Of a DNA stretch of 23,812 nucleotides, positions 6,622 through 14,062 are shown one piece after another. Numbering within the stretch: position 1 is the first letter of the stretch; each line of letters opens with the position of its first letter. The notes under the pieces are model-generated. The model did no database searches and was not told the origin of the DNA. It was given only the letters and a program-made list of their open reading frames with translations. Source of the DNA: CAUPWF01 sp036656795 (GTDB lineage: Bacteria > Bacillota > Clostridia > Lachnospirales > Lachnospiraceae); assembly GCA_036656795.1 (NCBI GenBank), contig JAVXHR010000028.1, positions 1-23,812 of the forward strand. The letters run 5' to 3'. The position numbers were made by a program, and so were the translations under genes.

Positions 6622-7599
6622 ATGGATAAAGTAAAAAGTTGGGCAAGTAAAAATATTGTTGTTATTACTCTGATTTTGCTATGCGTAGGATTTGGATTTG
6701 GAAATAGTGTATTTTTTACAACAAAAAATATTATTAACTTATTGTCTCAAATGTGTATTAATGCATTGCTTGCTTCAGGTCTTGTATACGTTATCATTCT
6801 TGGTGGTATCGATATTTCAGTAGGATCAGTAGCAGCATTAGCCGGAGTAATTGCAGCGACCGTTGGCTTGAAGTTTCCACACATGGGAATTCCACAGGCA
6901 ATGTTGTTATTGATTGGAACAGGGATAGCAGTAGGATTTGTAATAGGATTATTTAACGGAATTATGATTGCAAAGTTTAAAGTAGTTCCGATGATTGCGA
7001 CTTTAGCAATGTTAACAATTGCACGTGGTTTGTCTTATGTAATTACCGGTGGTGAACCGGTGTACGGATTGCCAAATAGTTTTGCGTGGTTAGGGGCCAG
7101 CCGTATTATCCAAACAGAAGCTATGCCTAATGGGGTAGTACCTGTTATTACATTATTTACAATTGTTGTGGTAGCTTTTATGCATATTTTATTATCAAAG
7201 ACGGTATTTGGCCGTCATGTGTATGCGGTAGGAAGTAACATCAATGTAGCACATCTAAGTGGCATTAATGTGGATCGTGTTGTACTTGGTTCCCACATAT
7301 TATGCTCCATTACGGCTGCGTTAGGTGGAGTGTGTATTGCATCAAAATTACAGAATGGGCAACCTGCGGCAGCTGAGGGATATGAGATGTTTGCAATTGC
7401 ATCTACTGTATTAGGTGGAACAAGTTTAACAGGTGGTAGCGGTTCAGTAGGCCGTGCAATGTTTGGTGTTGCGATTATTGCAGTTATTAATAATGGTATG
7501 AATCTTATGCAAATTTCTTCTTATTGGCAAAAGGTTGTAATTGGTTCCATTATATTGTTGGCTGTTATATTGGACGTAGCACAGAAGAAAACAAAGTAA
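6622..7599 (+). CDS. Sugar ABC transporter permease (RbsC-like)
   Basis: 325 residues from the ATG at 6622; a TTG at 6613 in the same frame is possible but the site AGGAAGG (6605-6611) is better spaced for 6622. The protein is mostly hydrophobic, with eight or more membrane spans, and carries the family hallmarks VYVIILGGIDISVGSVAALAG, FNGIMIAKFKVVPMIATLAM and VLGGTSLTGGSGSVGRAMFG (the cytoplasmic loop that contacts the ATPase). It forms the membrane channel for the sugar caught by the lipoprotein at 4006. It lies between the ATPase and the ROK kinase with short gaps, in one operon. Confidence 0.93.
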   Translation: MDKVKSWASKNIVVITLILLCVGFGFGNSVFFTTKNIINLLSQMCINALLASGLVYVIILGGIDISVGSVAALAGVIAATVGLKFPHMGIPQAMLLLIGTGIAVGFVIGLFNGIMIAKFKVVPMIATLAMLTIARGLSYVITGGEPVYGLPNSFAWLGASRIIQTEAMPNGVVPVITLFTIVVVAFMHILLSKTVFGRHVYAVGSNINVAHLSGINVDRVVLGSHILCSITAALGGVCIASKLQNGQPAAAEGYEMFAIASTVLGGTSLTGGSGSVGRAMFGVAIIAVINNGMNLMQISSYWQKVVIGSIILLAVILDVAQKKTK

Positions 7600-7615
7600 A
7601 GATTGAGGAAATCTA

Positions 7616-8581
7616 ATGAGTAAATATTACTTAATTATGGATATAGGCGGAACAAAGACAACAGGCGCCTTATTTACAGAGGATGGAATGATTGTAGAGG
7701 ATTACACACATGTAGAAAAATCTCAAACATTCAAAGGAGAAGAGGCAGTTTATCAGAATACTAAAATGGTATTCGATCATATTGTTGCAAAATTTCATGT
7801 AGATATGAAAGATGTACTTGGCATCGGAGTAGGGTGTCCAGGACCATTGAATACAAAGACCGGAGTGATTGTGCATGCGCCACTAATGGGCTGGAAAAAC
7901 TTCCCATTAGTAGAACGATTAAAACAGGACTTTCATCTTCCAGTAGTACTTGATAATGATGGAAATCTAGGCGCGTTGGCAGAGCAGCGATGTGGTGTTG
8001 CAAAAGGTCTTGATAATGTGATGTATATGACAGTTAGTACCGGTTGTGGAGGTGGACTTGTCGTTGGCGGAAACATCTATCATGGTCGAAATGACGGTGC
8101 AGGTGAAGTAGGGCATATGTCTATTGATCCCAAGGGGTTAGAGTGCCCATGTGGTAATCGAGGTTGTTTTGAAATGTATGCGTCTGGTACTGCAATGAAT
8201 AGACGATTGCAAGCAGATATGAAAGCAGGAAAAAAGAATAAAGTTTTTGATCTTGCAAAATACGATGCAACCATTTTGGACGGGAAAATTTTAACGCAGG
8301 CAGCAGAATTAGGGGACGAATATGCGTTGAATTTTTATAAAAAAGAAGCTTATTATCTGGGGATAGGAATATCCAATATATTTAACTTATTTGATCCTGA
8401 TGTACTGGTTATTGGTGGGGGCGTTTCCAAAGCAAACAAGTTCTATCACGAAGAGATGATGCATGTGATTAAAGAACGTTGCATTCAATCGATAACAGAT
8501 GATTCAATCCGCTATTCAGTGATGAATGATAGGGTGGTTTTATATGGGGCATATTATTTAATTAAAGAATTTGCCCAGTAA
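7616..8581 (+). CDS. ROK-family sugar kinase
   Basis: 321 residues. The N-terminal phosphate-binding motif YYLIMDIGGTKTTGALF, the VGCPGPLN segment, the catalytic-base region VVLDNDGNLGALAE, the zinc-binding ROK signature GHMSIDPKGLECPCGNRGCFEMYASG (Cys cluster CPCGNRGC) and the C-terminal VLVIGGGVSKA are all present. There is no N-terminal helix-turn-helix, so it is a kinase and not a ROK repressor. It likely puts the first phosphate on the imported sugar in the cytoplasm. Shine-Dalgarno GAGGAA lies 6 bases before the ATG and the gene follows the permease by 16 bases. ROK kinases act on glucose, fructose, allose, N-acetylated hexoses and others; the sequence alone does not choose. Confidence 0.9.
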   Translation: MSKYYLIMDIGGTKTTGALFTEDGMIVEDYTHVEKSQTFKGEEAVYQNTKMVFDHIVAKFHVDMKDVLGIGVGCPGPLNTKTGVIVHAPLMGWKNFPLVERLKQDFHLPVVLDNDGNLGALAEQRCGVAKGLDNVMYMTVSTGCGGGLVVGGNIYHGRNDGAGEVGHMSIDPKGLECPCGNRGCFEMYASGTAMNRRLQADMKAGKKNKVFDLAKYDATILDGKILTQAAELGDEYALNFYKKEAYYLGIGISNIFNLFDPDVLVIGGGVSKANKFYHEEMMHVIKERCIQSITDDSIRYSVMNDRVVLYGAYYLIKEFAQ

Positions 8582-8622
8582 CAATGGTAATCATAGCACA
8601 GAAATAAAAAGGAGAAATTATT

Positions 8623-9480
8623 ATGGCATTAGTAACATTAAAAGAAATATTAGCAGGAACAAGAGAAGGTCATTACGCAGTAGGTGGATTTAATTTTAAC
8701 GGATATGAAGATGCACAAGGGATTATCAATGGTGCTGTAGAAAAAAATTCCCCTGTTATACTAATGGCTTCTATGGGCGCAATTAAATATATTGGTTTAA
8801 AACAAGTTGCAGGTATGGTAAAAGGAATGGCTGATTCTGTGGATATTCCTGTATGTCTTCACTTAGACCATGCAACGGATTATGAGTTGATTAAAGAAGC
8901 AATCAAATGTGGATTTACATCAGTTATGGTAGATGCTTCTGCAAAAGATTATGAAGAGAATATTGCGGATTCAAAAGCAATTGTAGAATTTGCAAAAGAT
9001 TATAATTGTTCCGTAGAAGCTGAATTGGGTAAAGTCGGTGGTAAGGAAGATAATATTGTTGTAGCAGATGCATCAGCAGCATTCACGGATCCGAAAGATG
9101 TACCACGTTTTGTTGAAGAAACAGGAATTGATGCTTTGGCGATTGCGATTGGAACAGTTCACGGTTTCTATAAAAGTGAACCAAAATTGGACTTTGATAG
9201 ATTAGGTGAGATTATTAAAATTACAGATTGTCCTGTTGTTCTTCATGGTGGTTCAGGTGTTCCGGTAGAGGATTTCAAAAAATGTGTCAAGATGGGCATG
9301 AGTAAAATCAATGTAGGAACAGAGCTGAAAGCAACATTTTCTAATGCAGTGCGTAAAGCCGTAGCAGAGAATCCGGAATCAGAATTTGATCCTAGAAAAT
9401 ATGTGGGACCGGTAAAAGATGCTTGTGCAGCAGTTGTAGAAGGAAAAATTGATATCTTTGGCAGTGCCAACAGAGCATAG
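8623..9480 (+). CDS. Class II (metal-dependent) ketose-bisphosphate aldolase
   Basis: 285 residues, the length of FbaA/GatY/KbaY-type aldolases. The catalytic and metal residues can be read at the positions known from E. coli GatY/KbaY: D82 and H83 (HLDHATD), H180 (GTVHGFYK), H208 (VVLHGGSG) and N230 (KINVGTE). VEAELGKVGGKED and the C-terminal FDPRKYVGP and FGSANRA are typical of the Firmicutes fructose-bisphosphate aldolase group, to which IolJ-like aldolases also belong. It would cleave a ketose (bis)phosphate into dihydroxyacetone phosphate and an aldehyde. It lies between the ROK kinase and the PfkA-like kinase in the importer operon, so it probably serves the imported sugar and not only central glycolysis. 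Shine-Dalgarno AAGGAG is 8 bases from the start. Confidence 0.9.
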   Translation: MALVTLKEILAGTREGHYAVGGFNFNGYEDAQGIINGAVEKNSPVILMASMGAIKYIGLKQVAGMVKGMADSVDIPVCLHLDHATDYELIKEAIKCGFTSVMVDASAKDYEENIADSKAIVEFAKDYNCSVEAELGKVGGKEDNIVVADASAAFTDPKDVPRFVEETGIDALAIAIGTVHGFYKSEPKLDFDRLGEIIKITDCPVVLHGGSGVPVEDFKKCVKMGMSKINVGTELKATFSNAVRKAVAENPESEFDPRKYVGPVKDACAAVVEGKIDIFGSANRA

Positions 9481-9498
9481 GTAGTTGGAGGAAAATCG

Positions 9499-10440
9499 AT
9501 GAACATAGCAGTCATAACCAGTGGTGGAGATTCTCCCGGAATGAATCCCTGTGTGGCTCAAGTTGTGAAAGAGGCTACAGCAAAAGGACATAAAGTATAT
9601 GGATATAGGAATGGTTTTTTGGGAATTCGCGACAATGAGTATATGGAATTAAATGTAAAAGATGTGCAAGGTTGGTATAAATTAGGTGGAACAGTTCTTA
9701 AGACAGGACGTTTTCCCGAATTAAAAGAACAAAAATGGCAACGAGTACTTGTGGAAAACCTAAAGAAAAATCAAATTGATGCATTAATAGTATTGGGTGG
9801 TGATGGCTCATTTAATGGAGCATTAACATTACATAAGCTAGATTCCTCTATTAATATCATTGGAATTCCGGGAACGATAGATAACAATATATATGGGAGT
9901 GACTATACGCTTGGATTTGATACTGCATTGAATAAACAAGTGACCTATATTGATGATATCTCGGATACTGGGTTATCTATGCCGGGGCGTGTGTTTTTTG
10001 TAGAGACATTAGGTGCTTGGGATGGATATTTGACGAATAGCTCGGTGTTAATGGGAATGGCTGATTTTAGTGTTCTTGTTGAAAAACCTATGACAAATGA
10101 AGAGATTTGCATGCGAGTTGAAGAATTGCGTAGAACATCGCCAAAAGATTATGTACTAGTGACATTTGCAGAAGGGTGCTATCAGACGATAGAAGCGGCA
10201 GCATATGTAAAAGAAAAATTAGATGTAAATGTAAAGTGTAATTTGATTGGATTTCAACAGAGAGGTGGCGTTCCTACGGCGCGTGATCGAATTCATGCGG
10301 CAGGATTTGCTAAACGTGCAGTAGAAGCAGTAGATCAAGGAATTATGAATAAATATGTGGTTTATCAAGAAGGAACATATGGCTATCTTGATATTGCACT
10401 AGCCTCTAATAAAAAGGAATTTGATTGGTTTGAATTGTAA
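9499..10440 (+). CDS. PfkA-family phosphofructokinase-like enzyme with altered sugar site
   Basis: 313 residues. The PfkA fold is plain: TSGGDSPGMNP, GGDGS (100-104), PGTIDNN (124-130), QRGG. Glycines at the two positions that separate ATP- from pyrophosphate-using enzymes (GGDG and PGTID) indicate ATP as donor. The catalytic Asp is kept (D128). Several residues that hold fructose 6-phosphate in E. coli PfkA are not: the MGR motif is LGA (171-173), the GHIQRGG histidine is F252, and the second Asp of TIDND is N130. The enzyme may therefore phosphorylate a different sugar phosphate made by this pathway. It follows the aldolase by 18 bases, with GGAGG 7 bases before the ATG, and is the last gene before a terminator. 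Confidence 0.85.
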   Translation: MNIAVITSGGDSPGMNPCVAQVVKEATAKGHKVYGYRNGFLGIRDNEYMELNVKDVQGWYKLGGTVLKTGRFPELKEQKWQRVLVENLKKNQIDALIVLGGDGSFNGALTLHKLDSSINIIGIPGTIDNNIYGSDYTLGFDTALNKQVTYIDDISDTGLSMPGRVFFVETLGAWDGYLTNSSVLMGMADFSVLVEKPMTNEEICMRVEELRRTSPKDYVLVTFAEGCYQTIEAAAYVKEKLDVNVKCNLIGFQQRGGVPTARDRIHAAGFAKRAVEAVDQGIMNKYVVYQEGTYGYLDIALASNKKEFDWFEL

Positions 10441-10445
10441 AAAGA

Positions 10446-10478
10446 AAGAGGCAAGGTCTTGGCACTTTGCTTCTTTTT
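10446..10478 (+). terminator. Terminator of the importer operon
   Basis: AAGAGGCAA (10446-10454) pairs with TTGCTTCTT (10467-10475; one G-T pair), then a T run. The -35 box of the next promoter lies in the loop of this hairpin. Confidence 0.7.
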
Positions 10479-10487
10479 GTGTATAAT
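10459..10487 (+). promoter_or_regulatory. Promoter of the deoR-HAD unit
   Basis: TTGGCA (10459-10464), a 17-base spacer and a perfect TATAAT (10482-10487). It lets the regulator be made independently of the importer operon. The Shine-Dalgarno AGAGAGGTG follows at 10506-10514. Confidence 0.7.
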
Positions 10488-10520
10488 AATGTAATGATGG
10501 GATATAGAGAGGTGTAGCGT

Positions 10521-11303
10521 ATGTTGGCGGAAGAAAGACAGAATTTAATATGTGATTTGGTAAACAAGAAAAAAGCAGTTCGCGTATCTGAATTAAGTAA
10601 GCGCTTGGATATTACAGAGGCAACCGTTAGAAGAGATTTGGATGAATTGCAGCAGGAGAAAAAGATTAGAAGAACCCATGGGGGAGCAGTTGCATTGTAT
10701 CCGGCGGGTATCAATTATGTGATTCGTGAATTGGCAGTAGAACATATTGAAGAAAAGAGAATTGTGGCAAAAAAAGCATATGAATATATAGATGATATGG
10801 ATACATTGCTTTTTGATGGCTCAAGTACAGTGTTGGAGTTATGCAAATTGATTGCAGAAGGCGATAAAAAGGGAATTACGGTAGTCACCAACGCATTTAG
10901 CGTTGTAAATATCTTGGCAAAGCGAAAACATATCTCGGTGCTTCATGTTGGTGGAGAAGTACACTATGATTTGGATTCCTCCCTTGGTAAAGTCGCGGAG
11001 AATACCATTGGGAATATAAGGGTAGACAAGACCTTTTTGGGAGTTAATGGAATTGATGATGATTACGGATATTCCATTACTAATTTAGAAGAGGCAGCAT
11101 TGAAACAAAGTATGATAAAAAGTGCAAAACAGGTATTTGTGTTAGCGGATCATACCAAATTTGGAGCCACTTATCTGGCCAAGATTGCAGATTTTGAAGG
11201 AACAATTGATTATTTGATTACAGACCAAAAGATTCAGGATATTGAATATGCTTCATATGAAGAAAATGTAAATCTTGTAATTGGAGAATCCTCTGTCAAC
11301 TGA
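10521..11303 (+). CDS. DeoR-family transcriptional repressor
   Basis: 260 residues. The N-terminal winged helix-turn-helix is the DeoR signature: VRVSELSKRLDITEATVRRDLDELQQEKKIRRTHGGAV (about 18-56). The C-terminal sugar-phosphate sensor domain, related to ribose-5-phosphate isomerase, shows LFDGSSTVLELCK, VVTNAFSVVN, VLHVGGEV and VLADHTKFG. It probably releases DNA when it binds a phosphorylated intermediate of this pathway. It sits downstream of the catabolic genes with its own promoter and is followed by a HAD phosphatase. Likely targets are the A-rich repeats at 951-1022 and 3750-3884, but this is inference. Confidence 0.92.
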   Translation: MLAEERQNLICDLVNKKKAVRVSELSKRLDITEATVRRDLDELQQEKKIRRTHGGAVALYPAGINYVIRELAVEHIEEKRIVAKKAYEYIDDMDTLLFDGSSTVLELCKLIAEGDKKGITVVTNAFSVVNILAKRKHISVLHVGGEVHYDLDSSLGKVAENTIGNIRVDKTFLGVNGIDDDYGYSITNLEEAALKQSMIKSAKQVFVLADHTKFGATYLAKIADFEGTIDYLITDQKIQDIEYASYEENVNLVIGESSVN

Positions 11304-11321
11304 TACGCACTGAGGTGAAAA

Positions 11322-12101
11322 ATGATAAAATTAGTAGCAAGTGATTTGGACGGTACACTCTTAAGGAATAATGCACAATCGCTAGGTCCAGAGGTTTTTG
11401 ATCTGATCCTTAAATTAAAGGAAAAAGGAATTTATTTTGTGGCGGCAAGTGGGCGACAATTGGCAAGTATGTATCAACTATTTGCCCCAATTAAGGACGA
11501 GATATCCTATATTGCTGAAAATGGAACGTTGTGTATACATGATAAACAAGTAGTGTCACGTACGGTGTTTGAACGTGATTTGGCACTTGAGATTATTGAT
11601 ACGATTCGTTCACTTGGAGATTGCGAAATACTGATGTCTTGTGAGGATAAGTGTTATATAGAATCGAAAGACGAAGTATTTAAAAATCATATTTACAATG
11701 TTATAAAAAATGATACAGAGCAGGTAGAAGATTTGAAACTTGTTAATCAACCGTGTCTTAAACTTGCGGTCTGTAATTATCAAGAGATTGAGAAACTAAG
11801 TGAAAGATTTAAGAAGCAATATGGGAATCAAGTGACAATTGCAGTGTCTGGAAATATATGGTTGGATTTTATTCCACCTCATGTAAATAAAGGGATTTGT
11901 CTGGAAAAATTGATTCAAAAGTTGGGTGTTAAGCAAGAAGAATGTATGGTGTTTGGTGATCAGTATAATGACATAGAGATGTTACAGTTTGTAGATTTAA
12001 GCTATGCTATGAGTACAGCAGCCCCAGGAGTTGCTTACTATTCGACCTATGTGACAGATTCGGTAGAAGACGTATTAATTGATTTAATAGCGCAAGTATA
12101 A
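11322..12101 (+). CDS. Cof-type HAD-superfamily phosphatase
   Basis: 259 residues. HAD motif I is LVASDLDGTLL (nucleophile D8, acid D10), motif II is the AASGR segment, motif III a lysine around LKLAV/NKG, and motif IV FGDQYNDIEML. A large C2B cap between motifs II and III places it in the Cof/YbiV group, which removes phosphate from sugar phosphates and related small molecules. It lies 18 bases after deoR, with GAGGTG as its ribosome site. It could prevent build-up of phosphorylated intermediates of the pathway; no substrate can be named. It ends 62 bases before the assembly gap. Confidence 0.9.
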   Translation: MIKLVASDLDGTLLRNNAQSLGPEVFDLILKLKEKGIYFVAASGRQLASMYQLFAPIKDEISYIAENGTLCIHDKQVVSRTVFERDLALEIIDTIRSLGDCEILMSCEDKCYIESKDEVFKNHIYNVIKNDTEQVEDLKLVNQPCLKLAVCNYQEIEKLSERFKKQYGNQVTIAVSGNIWLDFIPPHVNKGICLEKLIQKLGVKQEECMVFGDQYNDIEMLQFVDLSYAMSTAAPGVAYYSTYVTDSVEDVLIDLIAQV

Positions 12102-12163
12102 TGAAAATATTGAGAAATATAAATCTTATTCAAGATGGGTTCAAACAGGAATCCAGGGGGGAA
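12102..12163 (+). promoter_or_regulatory. Leader of the gapped second binding-protein gene
   Basis: AATCTTATTCAAGAT (12122-12136) matches AATCCTATTCAAGAT (3957-3971) in the leader of the first binding-protein gene at 14 of 15 positions. Both are preceded by a similar GAAAAnATTGnGA stretch and followed about 20 bases later by a purine-rich ribosome site (here CAGGGGGGAA, cut off by the gap). The ATG of the second gene should lie a few bases inside the gap. Confidence 0.55.
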
Positions 12164-12263
12164 NNNNNNNNNNNNNNNNNNNNNNNNNNNNNNNNNNNNN
12201 NNNNNNNNNNNNNNNNNNNNNNNNNNNNNNNNNNNNNNNNNNNNNNNNNNNNNNNNNNNNNNN
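12164..12263. other. Assembly gap (100 N)
   Basis: Exactly 100 N's, a customary placeholder for a gap of unknown size. Judged from the paralogue at 4006, about 645 bases (residues 1-215 of the binding protein) plus a few leader bases should lie here, so the true gap is probably near 650 bases. Open frames read through the N's are artefacts. Confidence 0.95.
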
Positions 12264-12575
12264 GGGGAACATCCGGATATTGCGGCAGTTTTTTGTGTTG
12301 GGGATCCAGCAGCTACAGGTGCTTTAGCAGCAATTAAAGCGTCCGGAGTTGATACAAAGATTATTGGATTTGACGGAAACCCAGAGGCGAAAGAAGCAAT
12401 ATTGGATAAAAACGGAGATGGAAAATGGTGGGTATCTGAAATTTCACAAGATCCTAAGAAAATTGGTACAACACTTGTAGAGCAAATGCAGACATTTCTT
12501 ACAACGAAACAAGTAGGTGATAGAGTTATCTACATTAAACCATATATCATTACAGAAGAAAATGCAGCAAAATAA
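12264..12575 (+). CDS. Second sugar ABC substrate-binding protein, C-terminal part (truncated by gap)
   Basis: The 103 residues after the gap align without gaps to residues 216-318 of the binding lipoprotein at 4006, from PDIAAVFCVGDPAATGAL to PYIITEENAAK. By hand count 86 of 103 residues are identical. The missing N-terminus, including the lipobox, is in the gap, so the gene is probably intact in the organism. It appears to follow deoR and the HAD gene in the same transcript, away from its cognate ATPase and permease, so two binding proteins may feed one importer. Most differences near the end are conservative (S/T, K/R, I/L). Confidence 0.85.
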   Translation, partial: GEHPDIAAVFCVGDPAATGALAAIKASGVDTKIIGFDGNPEAKEAILDKNGDGKWWVSEISQDPKKIGTTLVEQMQTFLTTKQVGDRVIYIKPYIITEENAAK

Positions 12576-12617
12576 AGAATGAGGATGAGCTGATATTAAC
12601 ACTCAATGAGGTGACAA

Positions 12618-13319
12618 ATGGTAAAAGTTACATATATCTACCATAGTGGATTCTTAGTAGAATTAGAAGAAGCAGTATGTTTATTTGATTATTATAAAGA
12701 AGAGATACCGGAACATGATCAGAACAAACCATTGTATGTATTTGTAAGTCATAGGCATAAAGATCATTTCAATCCGGTAATATTTGAACTCGCTAAGACA
12801 CATAGTACCGTCTATTATATTCTTGCAAGTAATATTCCAAAACGCAGGATACCAGAGGAGATTACCCCAATCGTGATGTCGGAAAATGAAAAGATCCAGG
12901 TAGGATCCTGTCAGATTAGAACGCTTCATTCCACAGATTGTGGAGTGGCATTTATCGTAGAATACAAAGGATATAAGATTTATCACGCGGGTGATTTAAA
13001 CTGGTGGCATTGGAATGAAGAGTCAGATCAATATAACGAAAAGATGAAAGACGATTTTCGGAGAGAAATAGATAAATTAAAAGACGAAGAATTTGATATT
13101 GCATTTCTGACACTGGATCCAAGACAAAAGGATAAGTATGACTTGGGGTTAGATTATTTCATGCAAACAACACATACAAAGTGGGCATGTCCGATGCACT
13201 GTTGGGAAAATTATAGCATTTGTACCAAGATAAAAGAAGAAAAAAAGACAGAACTATATCGAGATAGACTTGCAACATTAAAAGGAAAAGGGCAGGTATT
13301 TCAATTGGGGACAGGGTAA
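12618..13319 (+). CDS. MBL-fold metallo-hydrolase
   Basis: 233 residues. The metal-binding motif is SHRHKDHF (H45, H47, D49, H50) and a second ligand set is in YHAGDLNWWHW. The sequence begins VTYIYHSGFLVELEEAVCLFDYY, as in UlaG-like and related small MBL hydrolases. The substrate is unknown; in this context a sugar-phosphate lactone or ester is possible but unsupported. GAGGTG precedes the ATG and the gene follows the truncated binding-protein gene by 42 bases. The last residues (about QLGTG) and the stop codon TAA (13317-13319) are encoded inside a palindromic repeat, so the original C-terminus was probably changed when the repeat arrived. Confidence 0.85.
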   Translation: MVKVTYIYHSGFLVELEEAVCLFDYYKEEIPEHDQNKPLYVFVSHRHKDHFNPVIFELAKTHSTVYYILASNIPKRRIPEEITPIVMSENEKIQVGSCQIRTLHSTDCGVAFIVEYKGYKIYHAGDLNWWHWNEESDQYNEKMKDDFRREIDKLKDEEFDIAFLTLDPRQKDKYDLGLDYFMQTTHTKWACPMHCWENYSICTKIKEEKKTELYRDRLATLKGKGQVFQLGTG

Positions 13320-13379
13320 ATTTAATTGGGGACGGGGTATTTTTTAAAAATACCCCGTCCCCAATTAAATTTACCCTGT
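13303..13379. repeat. GC-rich palindromic repeat, copy A
   Basis: 13311-13344 and 13346-13379 are perfect 34-bp arms around a single central base. The inner part is GGGGACGGGGTATTTTT and its complement; the outer part is AATTGGGGACAGGGT on the left, incomplete on the right. The left edge contains the stop codon of the MBL gene and the right edge overlaps the first TGTGAC of the promoter operator at 13377. Related copies are at 21010, 23401 and 23703. The hairpin may also stop transcription before the surface locus. Confidence 0.9.
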
Positions 13380-13409
13380 GACCGTTGTGTGACTTTAGTT
13401 CGTTATAAT
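13377..13409 (+). promoter_or_regulatory. Promoter with SARP-type operator, operon 1
   Basis: TGTGAC at 13377-13382 and again at 13388-13393 form a direct repeat with an 11-bp period. The -10 box TATAAT is at 13404-13409, starting 16 bases after the start of the second repeat, and no good -35 box is present. This is the layout known for SARP activators, which replace -35 recognition. The identical arrangement recurs at 15774-15806, and a SARP gene lies between the two. Confidence 0.75.
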
Positions 13410-13436
13410 ACAACCGGATAGTAAGAGAGGGGTGTT

Positions 13437-14045
13437 ATGGTGAAGCGAAAGACGGCAATCGCAGTAATTGCAACGCTGGGAATGTTGACTATGGTTGGTG
13501 GAACATTTGCGTATTTTAGAACAGAAATATCTGCAGGAAATACGCTGTCAACGGGTACAGTGGATGTGAAGTTACAAGAGAAAATAACAGAAGGTATCTA
13601 TGAAGATATGAAAGATTCTAAGTTGATAAATAGCCGGGAGGTTTGGATGCCGGGAGAACAGATTGATAAAGTTGTCGTTGCAAAGAATCAAGGGAATCGA
13701 CCGATTTATGTTAGAATTGGGATTACCAAGGAGTGGGATGGTATCGAGATTACGGGGGCGTCTGACGATTGGATTGTAAAGCAAATTGATAAGAATCATA
13801 TCTTGTATTATGGTAAGAAGCCAATATCGCCGGGGGAATATTCGAGTCAAGTGATGGATAAGGTTCATATTTTTGGAGACGGAAGTATGGTAAATGAAGA
13901 GTACGCGGGACAAGAAACATCTCTTACATTCATGGTTGAGGCGGTACAGAAATCTGCTGGGAAAGATGCTATATTAGTGGAATGGGGAATGGATGCAGAA
14001 GTTGCAGAGGATGGTACGATTCGCACGATTACCCAGCGAAAATGA
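13437..14045 (+). CDS. SipW-dependent TasA/camelysin-like surface protein 1
   Basis: 202 residues. The N-terminus has the SipW-type signal peptide: basic MVKRKTA, a hydrophobic stretch, then MVGGTFAYF (about 19-27), with the mature start continuing to NTLSTGTVDVKL, as in B. subtilis TasA (GGTWAAF...FASGTLDL). The rest is predicted beta-rich, with KVVVAKNQGNRPIYVRIGITKEW, a segment common in this family. It should be exported, cleaved by the SipW-type peptidase at 18579 and assembled at the cell surface, perhaps as a fibre subunit. It is the first gene after the SARP-type promoter, with GAGAGGGG as the ribosome site. A membrane-anchored protein gene follows after 17 bases. Confidence 0.85.
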   Translation: MVKRKTAIAVIATLGMLTMVGGTFAYFRTEISAGNTLSTGTVDVKLQEKITEGIYEDMKDSKLINSREVWMPGEQIDKVVVAKNQGNRPIYVRIGITKEWDGIEITGASDDWIVKQIDKNHILYYGKKPISPGEYSSQVMDKVHIFGDGSMVNEEYAGQETSLTFMVEAVQKSAGKDAILVEWGMDAEVAEDGTIRTITQRK

Positions 14046-14062
14046 GAGGGGATGGATACCAT

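Noticed and set aside
12101..12337. Open frames that read through the N's (from 12101 and from 12135)
   Set aside because: They join unrelated flanks of a gap of unknown length. Only the right part from 12264 has a supported frame.
13982..14062. N-terminal extension of the KTGD surface protein
   Set aside because: It lies in the preceding gene's coding region, and starting at 14063 gives a clean signal peptide with a ribosome site.
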